Source: Chondrus crispus (taxonomy: Eukaryota > Rhodophyta > Florideophyceae > Gigartinales > Gigartinaceae). Taken from it: 64,000 nucleotides of DNA. Both the position numbers and the translations under genes were made by a program. The notes beneath the pieces are model-generated. The model saw nothing but the letters and a program-made list of their open reading frames with translations. It did not search any database and was not told the DNA's origin. How positions within the stretch are numbered: position 1 is the stretch's first letter; the number at the start of each line of letters is the position of its first letter. Below are positions 40,547-51,065 of the stretch, one piece after another. The stretch covers positions 32,255 through 96,254 of the forward strand of contig NW_005179003.1 of assembly GCF_000350225.1 (NCBI RefSeq), in the 5' to 3' direction.

Positions 40547-40873
40547 GTGAAAACGGTGTCAGTCGCGAGAGCACGTGGGAGATGATGGTTGGAGCGAGCA
40601 ACACACGCCACGGAGAGAAGGGCGGAGCGGGCGATACGGCACGGAAACCCGCGCTAGGGCAGACAAGGGAGCCGGAAGGCGGAAGCGCACGGCAGCACGG
40701 AAGAGCACGACGAGTAGGGGTTCGGATACGCCGCAACAGGGGCAGACGAAATCAGGCGCGAAGACAGGAGGGTATAATTGGAAATATCGCGAGGGGTGGA
40801 CGACGGACAGAGACACACAAGGCTCCCTTTAAGCACACGTGCCCGCGGACGGTCACGCTTGACGGGGACGCCG

Positions 40874-41481
40874 TGTGGTATAACGGCAAACTAGATTTAG
40901 ATCTAGATTGGATCCCGCACTGTAGAGCCGGAGCTCTACAGTACGGACCCACACGTGTGCGCGACACGCACGTGTACTGTCAGCCCGATGCCTGACATCG
41001 CTACAGTGCAGGCTGACCCGCACTACAGTAGCCCCTTACAGTACATCGGTACTGTAGTGTTATGATAGAATACTTTGTACATTAAATACGCGAGCGACCG
41101 ACGACGGAGGAAAAGGACAAGCACGAGGTTGTCCACGACTCTCCGTCTACGTCAGCTCTGCCGCTTACTCTACTAGAACGACCGGCCTACTCTAGTCCGT
41201 TCTAGGCAAGGGACCGCGCGGGCAAGGAAGCGCCAGCACGCGAGCGAGCCCGGATCCGCCTCCCCCCGTCGGTACTGGATCGTCTACCACTACCGCACCG
41301 GGGCGTCGAGGCGTAGATCCGCTCGCGCGTGCGCGCATCCGACCCAACCGCGCTCTAACACACTGCTACCAGGGCCCGCGCCTGGTCCCGTGTGTGAGTG
41401 GTGCTTCATCCCGTTCTCGGCGATCCGAGGTCTATAGGACTGGACGCATACACCCCTCTCAGAGGGGGTGTTTATGCTACA
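40874..41481 (+). mobile_element. LTR family B, 3' LTR of element B
   Basis: The 608-bp LTR is in the same orientation as 17173-17779 and about 97% identical by eye. It is followed by GTAGT, which matches the GTAGA before the 5' LTR at four of five positions. No clear polypurine tract precedes it. A minus-strand frame crossing the insertion site is restored when 17173-41481 is removed, which supports this as the 3' end of element B. Confidence 0.9.
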
Positions 41482-42290
41482 GTAGTGCTGTCGAGAAATT
41501 TCACGGGCCTCAATCATCTGGTACGCCACGAAGTACCCAGTGTCGGATCGGACCCGACGTTCAAAGCGTACAGTATTTTGGAAAAAGAAATACCTCCGCG
41601 CTTCGTATGGCGAAAGTTTGTGGGAAGAATGGCTTGGGTCCAAAACATGGCGTCGGTCGTAACGGTGCGTTGGTTGCGCCACTGTCGGTCCGCCTCGCGC
41701 ACGGGGTCACCGAAGGTGCAGTCGATGAGGTTTTCGAGGTAGAGTCTTTCCCCATCCGTACGACATTGCCAAGTGTCGCAGGGGTAACATGAAGGTATGA
41801 GGGCGTCGGCCATTGGAATCTCGATCCGAGCGAACACCGCGTCCATGAAGTGCAGGGATAAGGAAGAGGGACCGCGCGGGGAGGAGTGAAGTAGGATGGA
41901 GGTGGGAATGGCGATGCGGGCGCGCCAATCAAAGGTGTGAATGGCCTGTAAAGGGAGGTTACCGGGCAACATGCCCGCGTCGTCGGCAAAATTATTTTCG
42001 ATGCCTTCAAGGTCGCGGATGCCCACGGAGGAGGACCATTGAGCAGAAGCGAACAGGGATGCGTTATCGCGCATGGTTTTGTTCTGCAGCTCCTCGAGCG
42101 AAGGATGACGGCGGGCTACCCAAGAGGAATGGTAGCCCGGATGGAAGGCCGGTTCGGTAGGGTTGGTAACAGGGGGTAGACGGGGTATGGAAGGAAGACC
42201 CCGGGGCACTTCGGACTTACGAGGAAAGCGCACACCCGGACGTTTACGGATCGCACTATCGTCCGAGTGTTCCGACGGAGAAGGATGCAT
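41482..42290 (-). pseudogene. Antisense ORF of element A, N-terminal part
   Basis: The ATG at 42290 (MHPSPSEHSDD) starts 125 bp upstream of the 3' LTR on the opposite strand. The frame runs about 235 codons, shifts near 41590, and continues to 41482 (IEAREISRQHY), where element B interrupts it. The remainder is at 16311-17172. Nothing in the sequence matches a domain I know. Its promoter may be in the adjacent LTR read backwards; this is inference. Confidence 0.6.
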
Positions 42291-42403
42291 GGTATTTTCG
42301 TCTTACCGTTACCAGAACGCCGCGCAGAGTGATTGAAGGTTGGGAAACACGGTAAGGGACGGCAGGAGGTTATACGATGGCTTGGCGCTGTACAAGGGCG
42401 CTC

Positions 42404-42413
42404 AGAAGGGGGA
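42404..42413 (+). promoter_or_regulatory. Polypurine tract of element A
   Basis: AGAAGGGGGA lies two bases before the TGTAG start of the LTR at 42416. This is the expected plus-strand primer position and identifies that LTR as a 3' LTR. Confidence 0.65.
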
Positions 42414-42415
42414 TA

Positions 42416-43482
42416 TGTAGTGCAATAATGGGCTCTACATGGAGTTGGAACGAAAGGAAAATAATTGGATATGACAAGTTGTCCGGGTTGGGGGACACAC
42501 GTGTGAATAATTGCACAGTTTTAATTTTTAATTATTTTATTTTATTTAGTTAATTAGTTGGCATTAATTTTGCTGACATTAGATTAGATCTAGGATCTAG
42601 CGCCGCGAGCTACTGTAGTGGCTCCGGCTGGGCGATATATACCTTAGCCCGCTGACCACCAAGTCAGTAAAGGTAACCCAAGTTGCCGGAGTTAGATCTC
42701 GCCTTCGTCGAAGACCGCTTCCGTTCACGCGACGCGCTTCCCTTCTACGCTGCTAACGACATCCTCTATTGCTCGGGGTCCCATTCCTTTTCCTTATCCT
42801 TTTACCTTTTCTATCTCTAATTCCTATCCTTTTCTATCTCCACATCTATTTTTCCCTTAATTGTGTTGGTTCCATTGGAGTCGGTCGCGATCGATCCGGT
42901 GTTAGTGTTTTGCCATCGGGCTGCACGTAGGCCGTAGTGCTGCTACAGTGTCCTGTTCCGTCGGAAGGCTGTTGCCACGACGCCTCCTTCGAAGGTCTTA
43001 TCATACAAGACAGTGTTGGTACCACCAACCGCGGTTGCGATCGCATTGGTGTCAGTGTTTTGCCATCGGGCAACACGTTGGTCGTAGCGTTGCTACATAG
43101 TTACGTTCCCGTCCGGTAGTGCTAATCGAGCCCCCGTCGAAGACCTTGAATTATACGCAAGGTGCTGAAGACGCTCGTCGAGCATTGGCCTTACAACCCA
43201 GCGCACAGCGGTTACATTCTCGTACACAAGCCCAACCCGCACTCGCCGAGCACTCAAGTTTTCACAAGTCTCTACCACCATTATCCTCCCGGGCCGGGCA
43301 TCTTTCCTTAACCCCTCTGTCGGAGTCGAGCTACCGTGGGCCGCAAGCCCACACATGAAGAAAGGGAGTCTCGAACGCTCCGTAGCGCGTGCCATCGGCA
43401 GTGGTTGTTTCTGTTGCTGTTTTTCTTCTTTTTGTTTGACCGTCGGACTGTGTTCGCGGCCTGCCAGGCACATTGCACTACA
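42416..43482 (+). mobile_element. LTR family A, 3' LTR
   Basis: This 1067-bp unit has perfect TGTAGTGCAAT / ATTGCACTACA ends. A GATATATACC motif at about 42632 may be the U3 TATA box. Its AT-rich U3 is more like the solo LTR at 4882-5923 than the 5' LTR at 3456. With a polypurine tract and an antisense ORF upstream, it is the 3' LTR of a family A element, most simply element A itself. Confidence 0.85.
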
Positions 43483-43928
43483 GCCAATACGGGAGGGACG
43501 CTCGATGGAGACGCCACCTGCCGACGGGGACCTTCTGCGGTACGTGATGTAGTACTCACTTTCGGACTGGCTGGTTTCGTGTTTGAACGGTTTTGGAAAC
43601 CTTTTTCTGCAGTGCCGCTCGCCGGTGCACACCACTGCGGAGGCAAAACCGTGAAAAACAATAAAAAGTATTGTTTTTGGACGATAGTTTTAAAGAAATA
43701 ACGAAACGTTGTCCAAAAGCAATGTTTTTGACATGGAAAACATTACTATTATTGTCCAAAGACGGTAATTAGATTGCATTAATAACAGTACTATTGTATG
43801 TGTGGCGGCAATACATATAGACCAAAGAAACATTCTCAATGTTGTCTATGAACGGTACATCGCCACTTTTTCTGAAACAACAGAAGTTTTGTTTATGAAC
43901 ATTCCAAATATTGTTTAAAAGCGAGGAA
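43483..43928. other. Non-coding AT-rich stretch with short palindromes
   Basis: The words TTGTCCAAA / TTTGGAC recur in both orientations between 43660 and 43850. AAAACAATA-AAAAG-TATTGTTTT (about 43656-43678) is a 9-bp-arm hairpin. No gene is recognised. It does not continue the Helitron helicase. Confidence 0.45.
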
Positions 43929-44509
43929 ATGACTTGCAATCACAAAATTAACTCGTCAAATGTTAACGAGGCGGGTGACAGCATTTATGAGGTTTCCGAG
44001 GTGATTCTGATGCGGAAACGCAAGAGGCGAAAACTGGACTTGCTAAAAGCAATGCCTAGTGCCAATCGTCTCTTATTTACAGACGATGGTAAGGCCGTCA
44101 GAGCGTCTGACATGGGGAACGACAATGAAGACTCATCAGATGAGGAAGACCTTCATGGTATATCTGACTACGCAATGACCGTGTCATCCCGTTTGACCCA
44201 GAGTGTCGGCGCAGGGTGGGGTGCGTTGATGTCTTCACATGTGCGGCTTGTCGGGCCTCAACGCGTGATGGAGGGGTCCAAGCTGGAGGCTCGTGTTGAT
44301 GGAGTGCCACTGGGTGTTGTGAAGAGGTTATCGTCCAACTGCGAGAAGCGAACAGGGGAGCAGTCTGAGAAGAGTGCTCCTGAGGTTTGCGTGATTGCGT
44401 ATGGGGTACCGTGGAATGCGTCCCTGTATGACGATGGACAACCGCATCTGCTCACCATTCATTCAGCTTCGCAGCGGCATGCTTCGCACCCGTTTTCGTT
44501 TAACGGGGT
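43929..44509 (+). CDS. Unknown N-terminal fragment fused to the MFSD5 remnant
   Basis: From the ATG at 43929 an open frame encodes a basic cluster (MRKRKRRK) followed by an acidic patch (DNEDSSDEED) and about 100 further residues. It runs across 44510 in a frame different from the MFSD5-like sequence that starts there, so the two are juxtaposed rather than fused in frame. I do not recognise it. It may be the 5' end of a captured or element gene. Confidence 0.35.
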
Positions 44510-45605
44510 GCCTGAGACTGGGCACTTTTATCGGCTCCATCGCCGACAAGTATGGCCGCAAGTTTAACGTCCTGGTCTTCGTCATCACGTAGGCCCTGTC
44601 CTGCATGACCAAGCACTCGCCGAACTTTGCTACCTTAATGGTCGGCAGGCTGCTGGCGGGCATTGCTACCAGCATCCTCTTCTCGGCCTTTGAGTCGTGG
44701 CTTGTGTCGGAGCATAACAACCGCGGCTTTGATCCCAACCTCATCGCCGACATTTTTCAAAGGCCCAGTTTGGGAATGCTGTCGTCGCCATTGTCGCAGG
44801 CCAGATTGCTGGCATGGTCGCTGCCCAGTTTGGAAAGGTCGCCCCGTTTGATACGGCCGCTGTCATCCTCGCCGCCACGGGCCCCATTTTCATGTTGTCC
44901 TGGTCCGAGAACTTTGGCGATAGTAGGCAGACCGTCACCGGCGGCTTGCGCAGTGCCTGGCATATGATGATTGCCGATGAGAAGATCTTGCTTGTCGGCA
45001 TCATTCAGTCCTGCTTTGAGTCTGCCATGTGTCTCATGGTCTTCAGTTAGACCCCGGCGCTACAGGCCGCGTCGCATGCCATGTCACTTGGCGAGATTCC
45101 GCATGGCATGATCTTTAGTTCCTTCATGGTTTGCATCATAATTGGAAGCATTTTATTCGTCTTTCTTATGAAGACACAACCCGCTGAGCTATTCATGCGC
45201 AATATGTACATCATAGGCGTCGTTTGCTTTGTCGTCACCACCATATCATCCAATGTATGGGAGGTGTACGGCGCTCTGCTTGCGTTTGAGGTCATTTGCG
45301 GTTTGTACTTTCCGGCTATGGGTACCATGCGAGCAAAGTATGTTCCCGAGGTCACCCGATCCGCCATTATGAACTACTTTCGTCTTCCTTTGAATCTCAT
45401 AGTCTGCCTCATTCTGTACAAAAACTATGAGAATACCACCGTCTTCTGCCTGTGTGCCGTCATGATGGCCATTGCCGTCATATGCCAACAGCGCCTTTTC
45501 AGTGCTTCAAAAGTCTCCATCGGCACCAAAGATGAATGGACTAGAGAAGAGCGCGCCGAACTCGTCGAAGAGGGCGATAGCACTGTTGAAGATGCTGTGC
45601 GGTAA
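44510..45605 (+). pseudogene. MFSD5 / molybdate-anion transporter-like, 5' truncated
   Basis: The sequence encodes most of a major-facilitator transporter of the MFSD5/MOT2 type. Recognisable parts are GTFIGSIADKYGRK, LSCMTKHSPNF, LLAGIATSILFSAFESWLV, the GNAVVAIVAGQIA helix, WSENFGD, PHGMIFSSFMVC and YFPAMGTMRAKYVPEVTRS. Breaks are a TAG near 44572, a frameshift near 44758, and a TAG at about 45048 where the family has Trp (FLWTPAL). The first transmembrane helices are missing. It ends with a hydrophilic tail and TAA at 45603. This is a clear pseudogene fragment. Confidence 0.85.
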
Positions 45606-45913
45606 ATCAACTTGCCCGCCTACCCCCCCCACACCCATACTATCGTGGGCTTCACCTGGCAAAACATGCGCTGCTTCTGAGACAGATCTGTGGCAAAAAA
45701 AGGCTCGCCACAATGCTCGGAATTTAGAGATGCGAGTTGGTAGTACGCAGTAGAACAGTGGAGCGTAATGTTGTATTGCATTGAATGTGTTTCAGCCCGA
45801 TGGATAAAACGGCCCGTGTTAGAATCAGTCATTGAGAGGTCTGACATCTATCAGTGCGAGTATGGTGCGTCCCAAGCGTTTTCCCAACACGCTCCAGAGC
45901 AGCACGCTGTTCT

Positions 45914-46797
45914 TCATGCAAGGTTGCGGAGAATTTGTCTCTCTGTAAAGAGCTCTCCTCGCTTTGCGTCTAAAGTCTTCAATGCCTGCCAGTTGACTTT
46001 TGTTGCCAGCTTTGATTCGCGTGCAATGCGCCTTTCGAAATCCAGATAATCAAGCCACAAGTCCACATTTGTGTTCGCCAATTGCAAAGCCGTTGCTGCT
46101 TTAAAAAGTTTTCTTGTTTGGAAAGGGAGCTGAAGCACGTCTGCACCAGATAGTTGTCCCTGACTCTGCATGCGGTCATATTTTTCATTTGAGACCGGAT
46201 GGCCGAGTGTAATGACTTCAATGTGAGCGGGGGCAGGGAAAGCATGGTATCGCAAATGCCCTGCAACTGTTTCAGATTGCCCTCTGAAGATAACCATGCG
46301 CAGAGAGCTCTCTCCTCATCGCGCCCTCGAAACGGGATGAGAACCTTGGCCGTCAACACATCGTGCGATTTTCTTGACAAGGGACAAGTTTTTGATTCTA
46401 GCATGTTCGCAAAGTGGTTCATAGACCAGGTGTGAGGGTCTTTGGGATCCACACCGTCGGGGCCTTCCGTTCCGCTACTAGAAAAATCACCACTGAAAAC
46501 TTTTCCAGACTTGATGAGGACAAGCACTTTCTTGGCGAGGGAAGTAGCTGCCTGGTGCTGTTCGCAAGTGCTGATAAGGGCGATTAGGTTTTCCCAAACT
46601 TTTGGTGGTGGGTTGGTGGTAGTAAGGGAATGGGATGGGGTAGTGGAAGTTTGGCCGGCCGGCGCAGGCACGGGAGGGAGAAATTGGAACAATTTATTCC
46701 GAATGTTGTTGGGATGGAGACTGATCTTGAGTCGAGCACGGGAGGCGTTTCGGCAAAACCTTCGGCCCTCGAAACGGCACTCGGCGTCGAAATGCAA
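45914..46797 (-). pseudogene. UTP6-like (U3 snoRNP HAT-repeat protein), C-terminal part
   Basis: Two overlapping minus frames together resemble the end of UTP6. The upstream frame has ICDTMLSLPPLTLKSLHSAI and RVRDNYLV. After a shift near 46130 the other frame reads LANTNVDLWLDYLDFERRI and NWQALKTLDAKRG. The family ends with the same pattern: a HAT repeat with DLWxxYxxFE and a WxAxKxL helix. The N-terminal repeats are absent. Assignment is by pattern only. Confidence 0.5.
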
Positions 46798-46938
46798 GAG
46801 ACGGGCTCCCTCGCCCCCCCGGCGTCAACGCGAGCGGATAGGACGAACAAGTACCACGCGCACTACTCTACGACGCGCATCTACACTACGATAGTCCCCA
46901 AACGCGGGCCTTCCCTCCCCTGGCCCTCCGCGCGGTAA

Positions 46939-47682
46939 TCACGTGAGCAAGTCGACGATCTGGTCGACGACGGCGACAAGAAACGGGGGCGTCTTCTGCG
47001 CGATAGGGACGACGACATCGACGACCTGGTCCACAAGCGACGGATGTCCGGGCTCGAGCACCTCCCTTGCGAAGCAAAGCACGAAGCCGAGCGCGGCGGC
47101 GCGACCGTTGACGCTCTCGGCGGCGTTCCAGAAGAAGCGCGCCGGCCTGACGGCGGCGCGGCCATCGCCTGCGGCGGGGGTGGAAGCGTCGACGGCGGGC
47201 GCGACCGTGTGCGCGGGCGGGGCTCGCTTGTGCGGCGGGGCGTTGGCGATCTCGGCGAAGGCGGTGGCGAGCAGCTCGCGGCGCTGGAGGCCGGGCAGGG
47301 TGACGAAGTCGTCGTGCGAGAGGCGCGCGGCCGAGGCGATGCGCTCGTTGTCCAGCTGTGCCACGGCGCGTGCGCGCAGCCCGTCCAGCTGGGCCACGGG
47401 GTCGGGCGGCGGGCGCGGGCGGCGGGCGGCGCGACGCGCGGCGCGACGCGCGCGGCAGCAGCAGGCGCAGGCGGCGCGCTAGGCGCGGCAGCGAGACGCG
47501 CGCGCGCGGCGGCAGAAGTGTGTTGAAGGCCAGCGTCACCGACACGGACACCACCGCCAGCACGCCCACCAAGACCGGCGGCGGCAACGCGAAGGCCGGC
47601 GCGGGCGCGCAGCGCCGGCACATCGGCCCCGGGGGTGGCGCGCGCGGGCGGCGCAGCGTGCGAATGGTGGAAGTGGCGGGCA
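46939..47682 (-). pseudogene. HLIP/LHC-like chlorophyll-binding-type protein
   Basis: The last 150 codons (minus, ending at 46939) contain FFWNAAESVNGRAAALGFVL followed by a hydrophobic C-terminus. ExxNGRxAMxGF is the signature helix of one-helix, ELIP and LHC proteins, which bind chlorophyll in thylakoids. An ATG at 47682 opens a different frame encoding an Arg/Pro-rich N-terminus and a hydrophobic helix (VLVGVLAVVSVSVTLAF). The two parts are separated by a very GC-rich stretch and a frame change, either an intron or a frameshift. If intact, it could be a plastid-targeted protein. Alternatives are another membrane protein with a chance match. Confidence 0.45.
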
Positions 47683-47800
47683 TGGTAGAAGCTGTCTTTG
47701 CAATCAACTAATACATACTTCTGAAAAATGTTTTCCCGCGAAACAGTTAAGTGATCTGCACAAACAGTCGCAGTTCGAGTTTGCCGCGCTTCCCAACGTG

Positions 47801-50026
47801 ATGGGCAATTCTTCCAGGCGGTATGTACGTCGTTTTACGCATAGTGGTTCCGAAAACATCCCTTCAACTTCGAAGGCACTCCTCACACCCCAGGAAAACA
47901 TTTCGACTTCCGAACGCACCACTTGTCCTCCTCCATCAAATCTGCGATCTTCGTTACCCCCTCGCGCGAAATCAGCCGTTCTCGCATCTCACCGACCTCC
48001 TTCTCCAGACACGTCGTCGCCTCCTTCATCACCGCGCCAACCTCTTCACACTACAGAACCTTCTTCCCTTCAATCACACACACCAGCGTCTTCGGGTGCA
48101 GATAAGACACGGCGGAGATCTTCCCGTTTGCGATTTCGGACAGATTCTGTGGGACCTTCATTCCAAGTCATAGCTTCGCCATCATCCAGCCCCCAAAAAG
48201 AAGCACAAGGAAACATGGGTCTGCGACGTACAGTGTCCGCGCATAAGAGGCGTCCATTGCCATTACAGGCCGGAATTGGAAGCGCCGAGAAGCGTCGAAG
48301 ACTAAGACCCTCTCAGACTGAGGCCACACGTTCGAACCCTACTGCGCGGGTACCCCTGTCGAATTCATCTGCGCTTGAGAGCACCGAGTTACAGCCTGTT
48401 GCACGTTCGAACCCTACCTTGCACGCACCCCGATCGAATTCATCCGCGCTTGAGAGCACTGAGTTGCAGCGATCCATAGTGGCAATGCACAAGAGGTTGG
48501 CAGAAGAGCTGGCCAGCTGCAATGCCACATTATCGGACCTAGTGAAAAGCAATGCCAATACGGCGTCCAGTTTAGAGGACATCAAACTCCTCATTCTTCA
48601 AAGCTCTGCAGGTAGTTCGCGAATACCATCTCGATCAAGGGTGCAGGGAGGGTCTCGGAAAGGTGCAACTAAGAACCTGGAAAAGGACGTTCTCAAAGAC
48701 AACCCCACAGTTATTATCGAAATCAATGCGGCAGTGAACGCGGATACCGTGTCAAGATCGCTTGCACAGACTCTATCTTCGTTTATGGATGTCTATCACA
48801 ATAACCAGGATGACCCCCGGATGACATCGCGTGTCGTCAGCGTCCTCTTGTTCGGGCTCAAACATAACAAATCTCGTTCAGAATTCAAACACGGACTGGG
48901 CAAAAAGCATGCAAGTTTTCGCTTCAGTACAGCCAAACGTGCGGTGATGAACGCAAGAAATCTCTCCGACGAAAGTATACGAGCATATGCGGCAGAATTT
49001 ACAACAACCAAAGCCTTTATTGATAGGGATGCTGACCGCAATGGAATTGATGTTTCTGTTTCTACGAAGCCTTCTTGGCTGCAACCAGGTGTTTTGGACA
49101 AGCAAACGCTGCACACCGCGCGAATGCATCACGAGTGCGTGAAGGCCGAGTTACCTCCGGATCCCTCCTGCCCGACTAGGCGCAAACATCTGTTCATATG
49201 CAAGAGGATCGTCACTATTATTAACGACTGTTTGAGAATCTCTCGGGATCGCTCAAAGGTCAAAATGTTCGAGAGCGGCCTCTTTCTACTGGTTAACTGG
49301 AGTGAATATGACTCTTTCCATCGCTCGCACTCGTCACCCACCTTTCGATTTTTGCACAGTGATGCGGAATCCGTCCCCGCTTCCGAGATCCCTGACACTA
49401 CTGTAGGGTGGGATACACACACATCCGTCACCAATCGGAAGCTTCTGGCTGCTCTTATATCGGAAAGCAAAGACCTGGTGATACAGGCGACTTATCAGGT
49501 CACCGTCACTGGTGGTTCGAACGGCGAAAACCGTGTCACAGAGATCAAGCGCAACATTAACATCTTGCGAATTGCTCTGCGCTTCGTCTGCGCCTATTGC
49601 CATTGTGGTGAGGAAATGACTCTTGGATCACATGCGTCAATGCTTCGAACAATCTATCGGATTGCTCGGTTTCTGAGGCAATTGTTCTCTGTTCGGGCGA
49701 GCTACAATCCTTCAAGTACAACGGCAACGCATGATGAGGCAACAGCTGTCAGTGGTGACGTGACAAGTGAGAGGAGCCAATCTTTGATACCCGAAATCAC
49801 GCTGCGAGAGATGTTACCGGGTAGATCGGAGAAAGAGAAGGTTATCAGTGGGGTGTTGAAAATCTCCAAAGAGACATTCGCCAGATTAAACATTTCTGCA
49901 CCGCAAGACATTGACAGCAGCGAAAGCGCTGTGCTAAGCGGCACCAATGAGTGGAGACATCAAACAGAAGATTTGGAAGATGATTTCGACAGTGACGATG
50001 ATGATATGGCGGGAATGCTAGACTAA
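47801..50026 (+). CDS. Cassette gene A2, homologue of A1
   Basis: The ATG at 47801 opens 741 uninterrupted codons. The Ser/Pro-rich N-terminus contains a basic motif (AEKRRRLRPSQ) and a 25-residue tandem repeat (SSALESTELQ twice; DNA 48327-48476, 75-bp unit). The conserved part begins at about residue 300 and shares FKHGLGKKHASFRF, HASMLRTIYRIARFLR, REMLPGRSEKEK and the acidic tail DDFDSDDDD with A1. Identity outside these blocks is low, so the two cassettes diverged long ago while this frame stayed open. No known domain. Confidence 0.75.
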   Translation: MGNSSRRYVRRFTHSGSENIPSTSKALLTPQENISTSERTTCPPPSNLRSSLPPRAKSAVLASHRPPSPDTSSPPSSPRQPLHTTEPSSLQSHTPASSGADKTRRRSSRLRFRTDSVGPSFQVIASPSSSPQKEAQGNMGLRRTVSAHKRRPLPLQAGIGSAEKRRRLRPSQTEATRSNPTARVPLSNSSALESTELQPVARSNPTLHAPRSNSSALESTELQRSIVAMHKRLAEELASCNATLSDLVKSNANTASSLEDIKLLILQSSAGSSRIPSRSRVQGGSRKGATKNLEKDVLKDNPTVIIEINAAVNADTVSRSLAQTLSSFMDVYHNNQDDPRMTSRVVSVLLFGLKHNKSRSEFKHGLGKKHASFRFSTAKRAVMNARNLSDESIRAYAAEFTTTKAFIDRDADRNGIDVSVSTKPSWLQPGVLDKQTLHTARMHHECVKAELPPDPSCPTRRKHLFICKRIVTIINDCLRISRDRSKVKMFESGLFLLVNWSEYDSFHRSHSSPTFRFLHSDAESVPASEIPDTTVGWDTHTSVTNRKLLAALISESKDLVIQATYQVTVTGGSNGENRVTEIKRNINILRIALRFVCAYCHCGEEMTLGSHASMLRTIYRIARFLRQLFSVRASYNPSSTTATHDEATAVSGDVTSERSQSLIPEITLREMLPGRSEKEKVISGVLKISKETFARLNISAPQDIDSSESAVLSGTNEWRHQTEDLEDDFDSDDDDMAGMLD
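48327..48476 (+). repeat. 75-bp tandem repeat inside A2
   Basis: Two copies of a 75-bp unit, starting CACGTTCGAACCCTAC at 48327 and 48402, encode 25-residue repeats in the linker of A2. A period divisible by three and conserved peptide suggest expansion under reading-frame constraint. Confidence 0.8.
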
Positions 50027-50222
50027 CATTTCTGCCCTGATAGGTTACGTAAAGTTCGGATTTGCACGACCAGTGTCAAGACGGGTTCAGCAGTACGCGC
50101 TAAGCTGCATGCCAACAATCGCACGCCTTCACTATCAGAAGCTGCAGTATTAGAGCAGGTGAAAAAGTCGGAGCTCGTTCTAGTGGAGGACATCACTCGG
50201 GAAAATCGCATGAGGGGTGCGA

Positions 50223-51065
50223 TCAGCATTCGAAAAAATCATTTCGGCTGCTCATGTCGGCAAGAGTGAACAGGGCGGAACCGATATAGTTTATCCTACC
50301 TCCATAGTCACCCAATGAATGAACGAATTGCACCACCATGTATCCCCCAACTTTTTCCGAGCAGCATCTCACTCGTTCAAACCGAAGAGCATGTCCAAGC
50401 ATGACCCATTCTTCGGTCTTAACAGTCTCCCTAACCCGGATCTCCGCCTCCTCCAGCTTAGACGGGTCCAACAGGACCTCGCTAAGCACCCTGAAAGCAA
50501 AGTCCGTGACGCTATGAAACTCGTCCGGGCATCCCTTGACGCCGCGCATGGCGTCCTTCGTGACAGCGGCGTGGTTGCGGCAGATGGCGTTGGCGGCCTG
50601 CTTACGGTGTTGGGCGCCCTCATGGCTATCGTTGAGCACGTGCTTGCCGCGGGCCGTCTCGACGGCCAGCGACACCGGGCTCCGCGGGCGCAGGAAGGAC
50701 ACCGGACCGATCTGCGGCGGCAGGGCGCCGATGTGGGTTCAGTCGTCGCTCTGCAGGTACGTGGCGGGCTCCCAGGCGTCCCGCGCGGCAAACCAGCGGC
50801 GTAGGTTCGGGCGGTCGTCGGCTAGCTCCAGGTTGCGCCAGAACTTGAGAGAGGAGCGGGCGCGCTCGAAGATCGTGGCTGGGGAGGAAGGGGTGTTAGG
50901 ATCAGGCGGGCATTGTTTGGAGAAGCAAAAAAAGCGAGGACAAAGGTGATGAGGACTTACAGAGATGTCGACGAACGAGGGCTCCGGGCCCGGGTAAAAG
51001 AAGGAGCCCTCAAAGTCGCCGAGGCAGGTCTGGATGAGATCGAGGGTGTGGTTGACGCGTATAGA
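50223..51065 (-). pseudogene. Cyanobacterial/plastid-type GST C-terminal domain with an intron
   Basis: The minus strand encodes FYPGPEPSFVDIS, then after a GT-AG intron (50879-50960, GTAAGT...CCCCAG with a CTAAC branch-like motif) SSLKFWRNLELADDRPNL, WFAARDAWEPATYLQSDD, a TGA stop, THIGALPPQIG, and a long helical region with RKQAANAICRNHAAVTKDAM. The order matches the C-terminal domain of plant/cyanobacterial GST-like proteins (xSDxYTHVxDLPPQxG). The intron does not preserve the frame exactly, and the TGA is within a conserved motif. The upstream end is joined to SF3B1 at about 51060. Confidence 0.55.

Noticed and set aside
3456..43482. Perfect target duplication for element A
   Set aside because: CTTTC precedes 3456 and GCCAA follows 43482. 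They do not match, so the pairing of these LTRs is kept as an inference only.
40874..43482. Solo LTR status for 40874-41481 and 42416-43482
   Set aside because: Neither has its own flanking duplication. The first pairs with 17173 by target site and restored frame; the second is preceded by a polypurine tract.
43308..43661. Continuation of the Helitron helicase beyond the 3' LTR
   Set aside because: The minus translation after 43483 has no helicase motif (no Walker A, no SGIAA-like segment).
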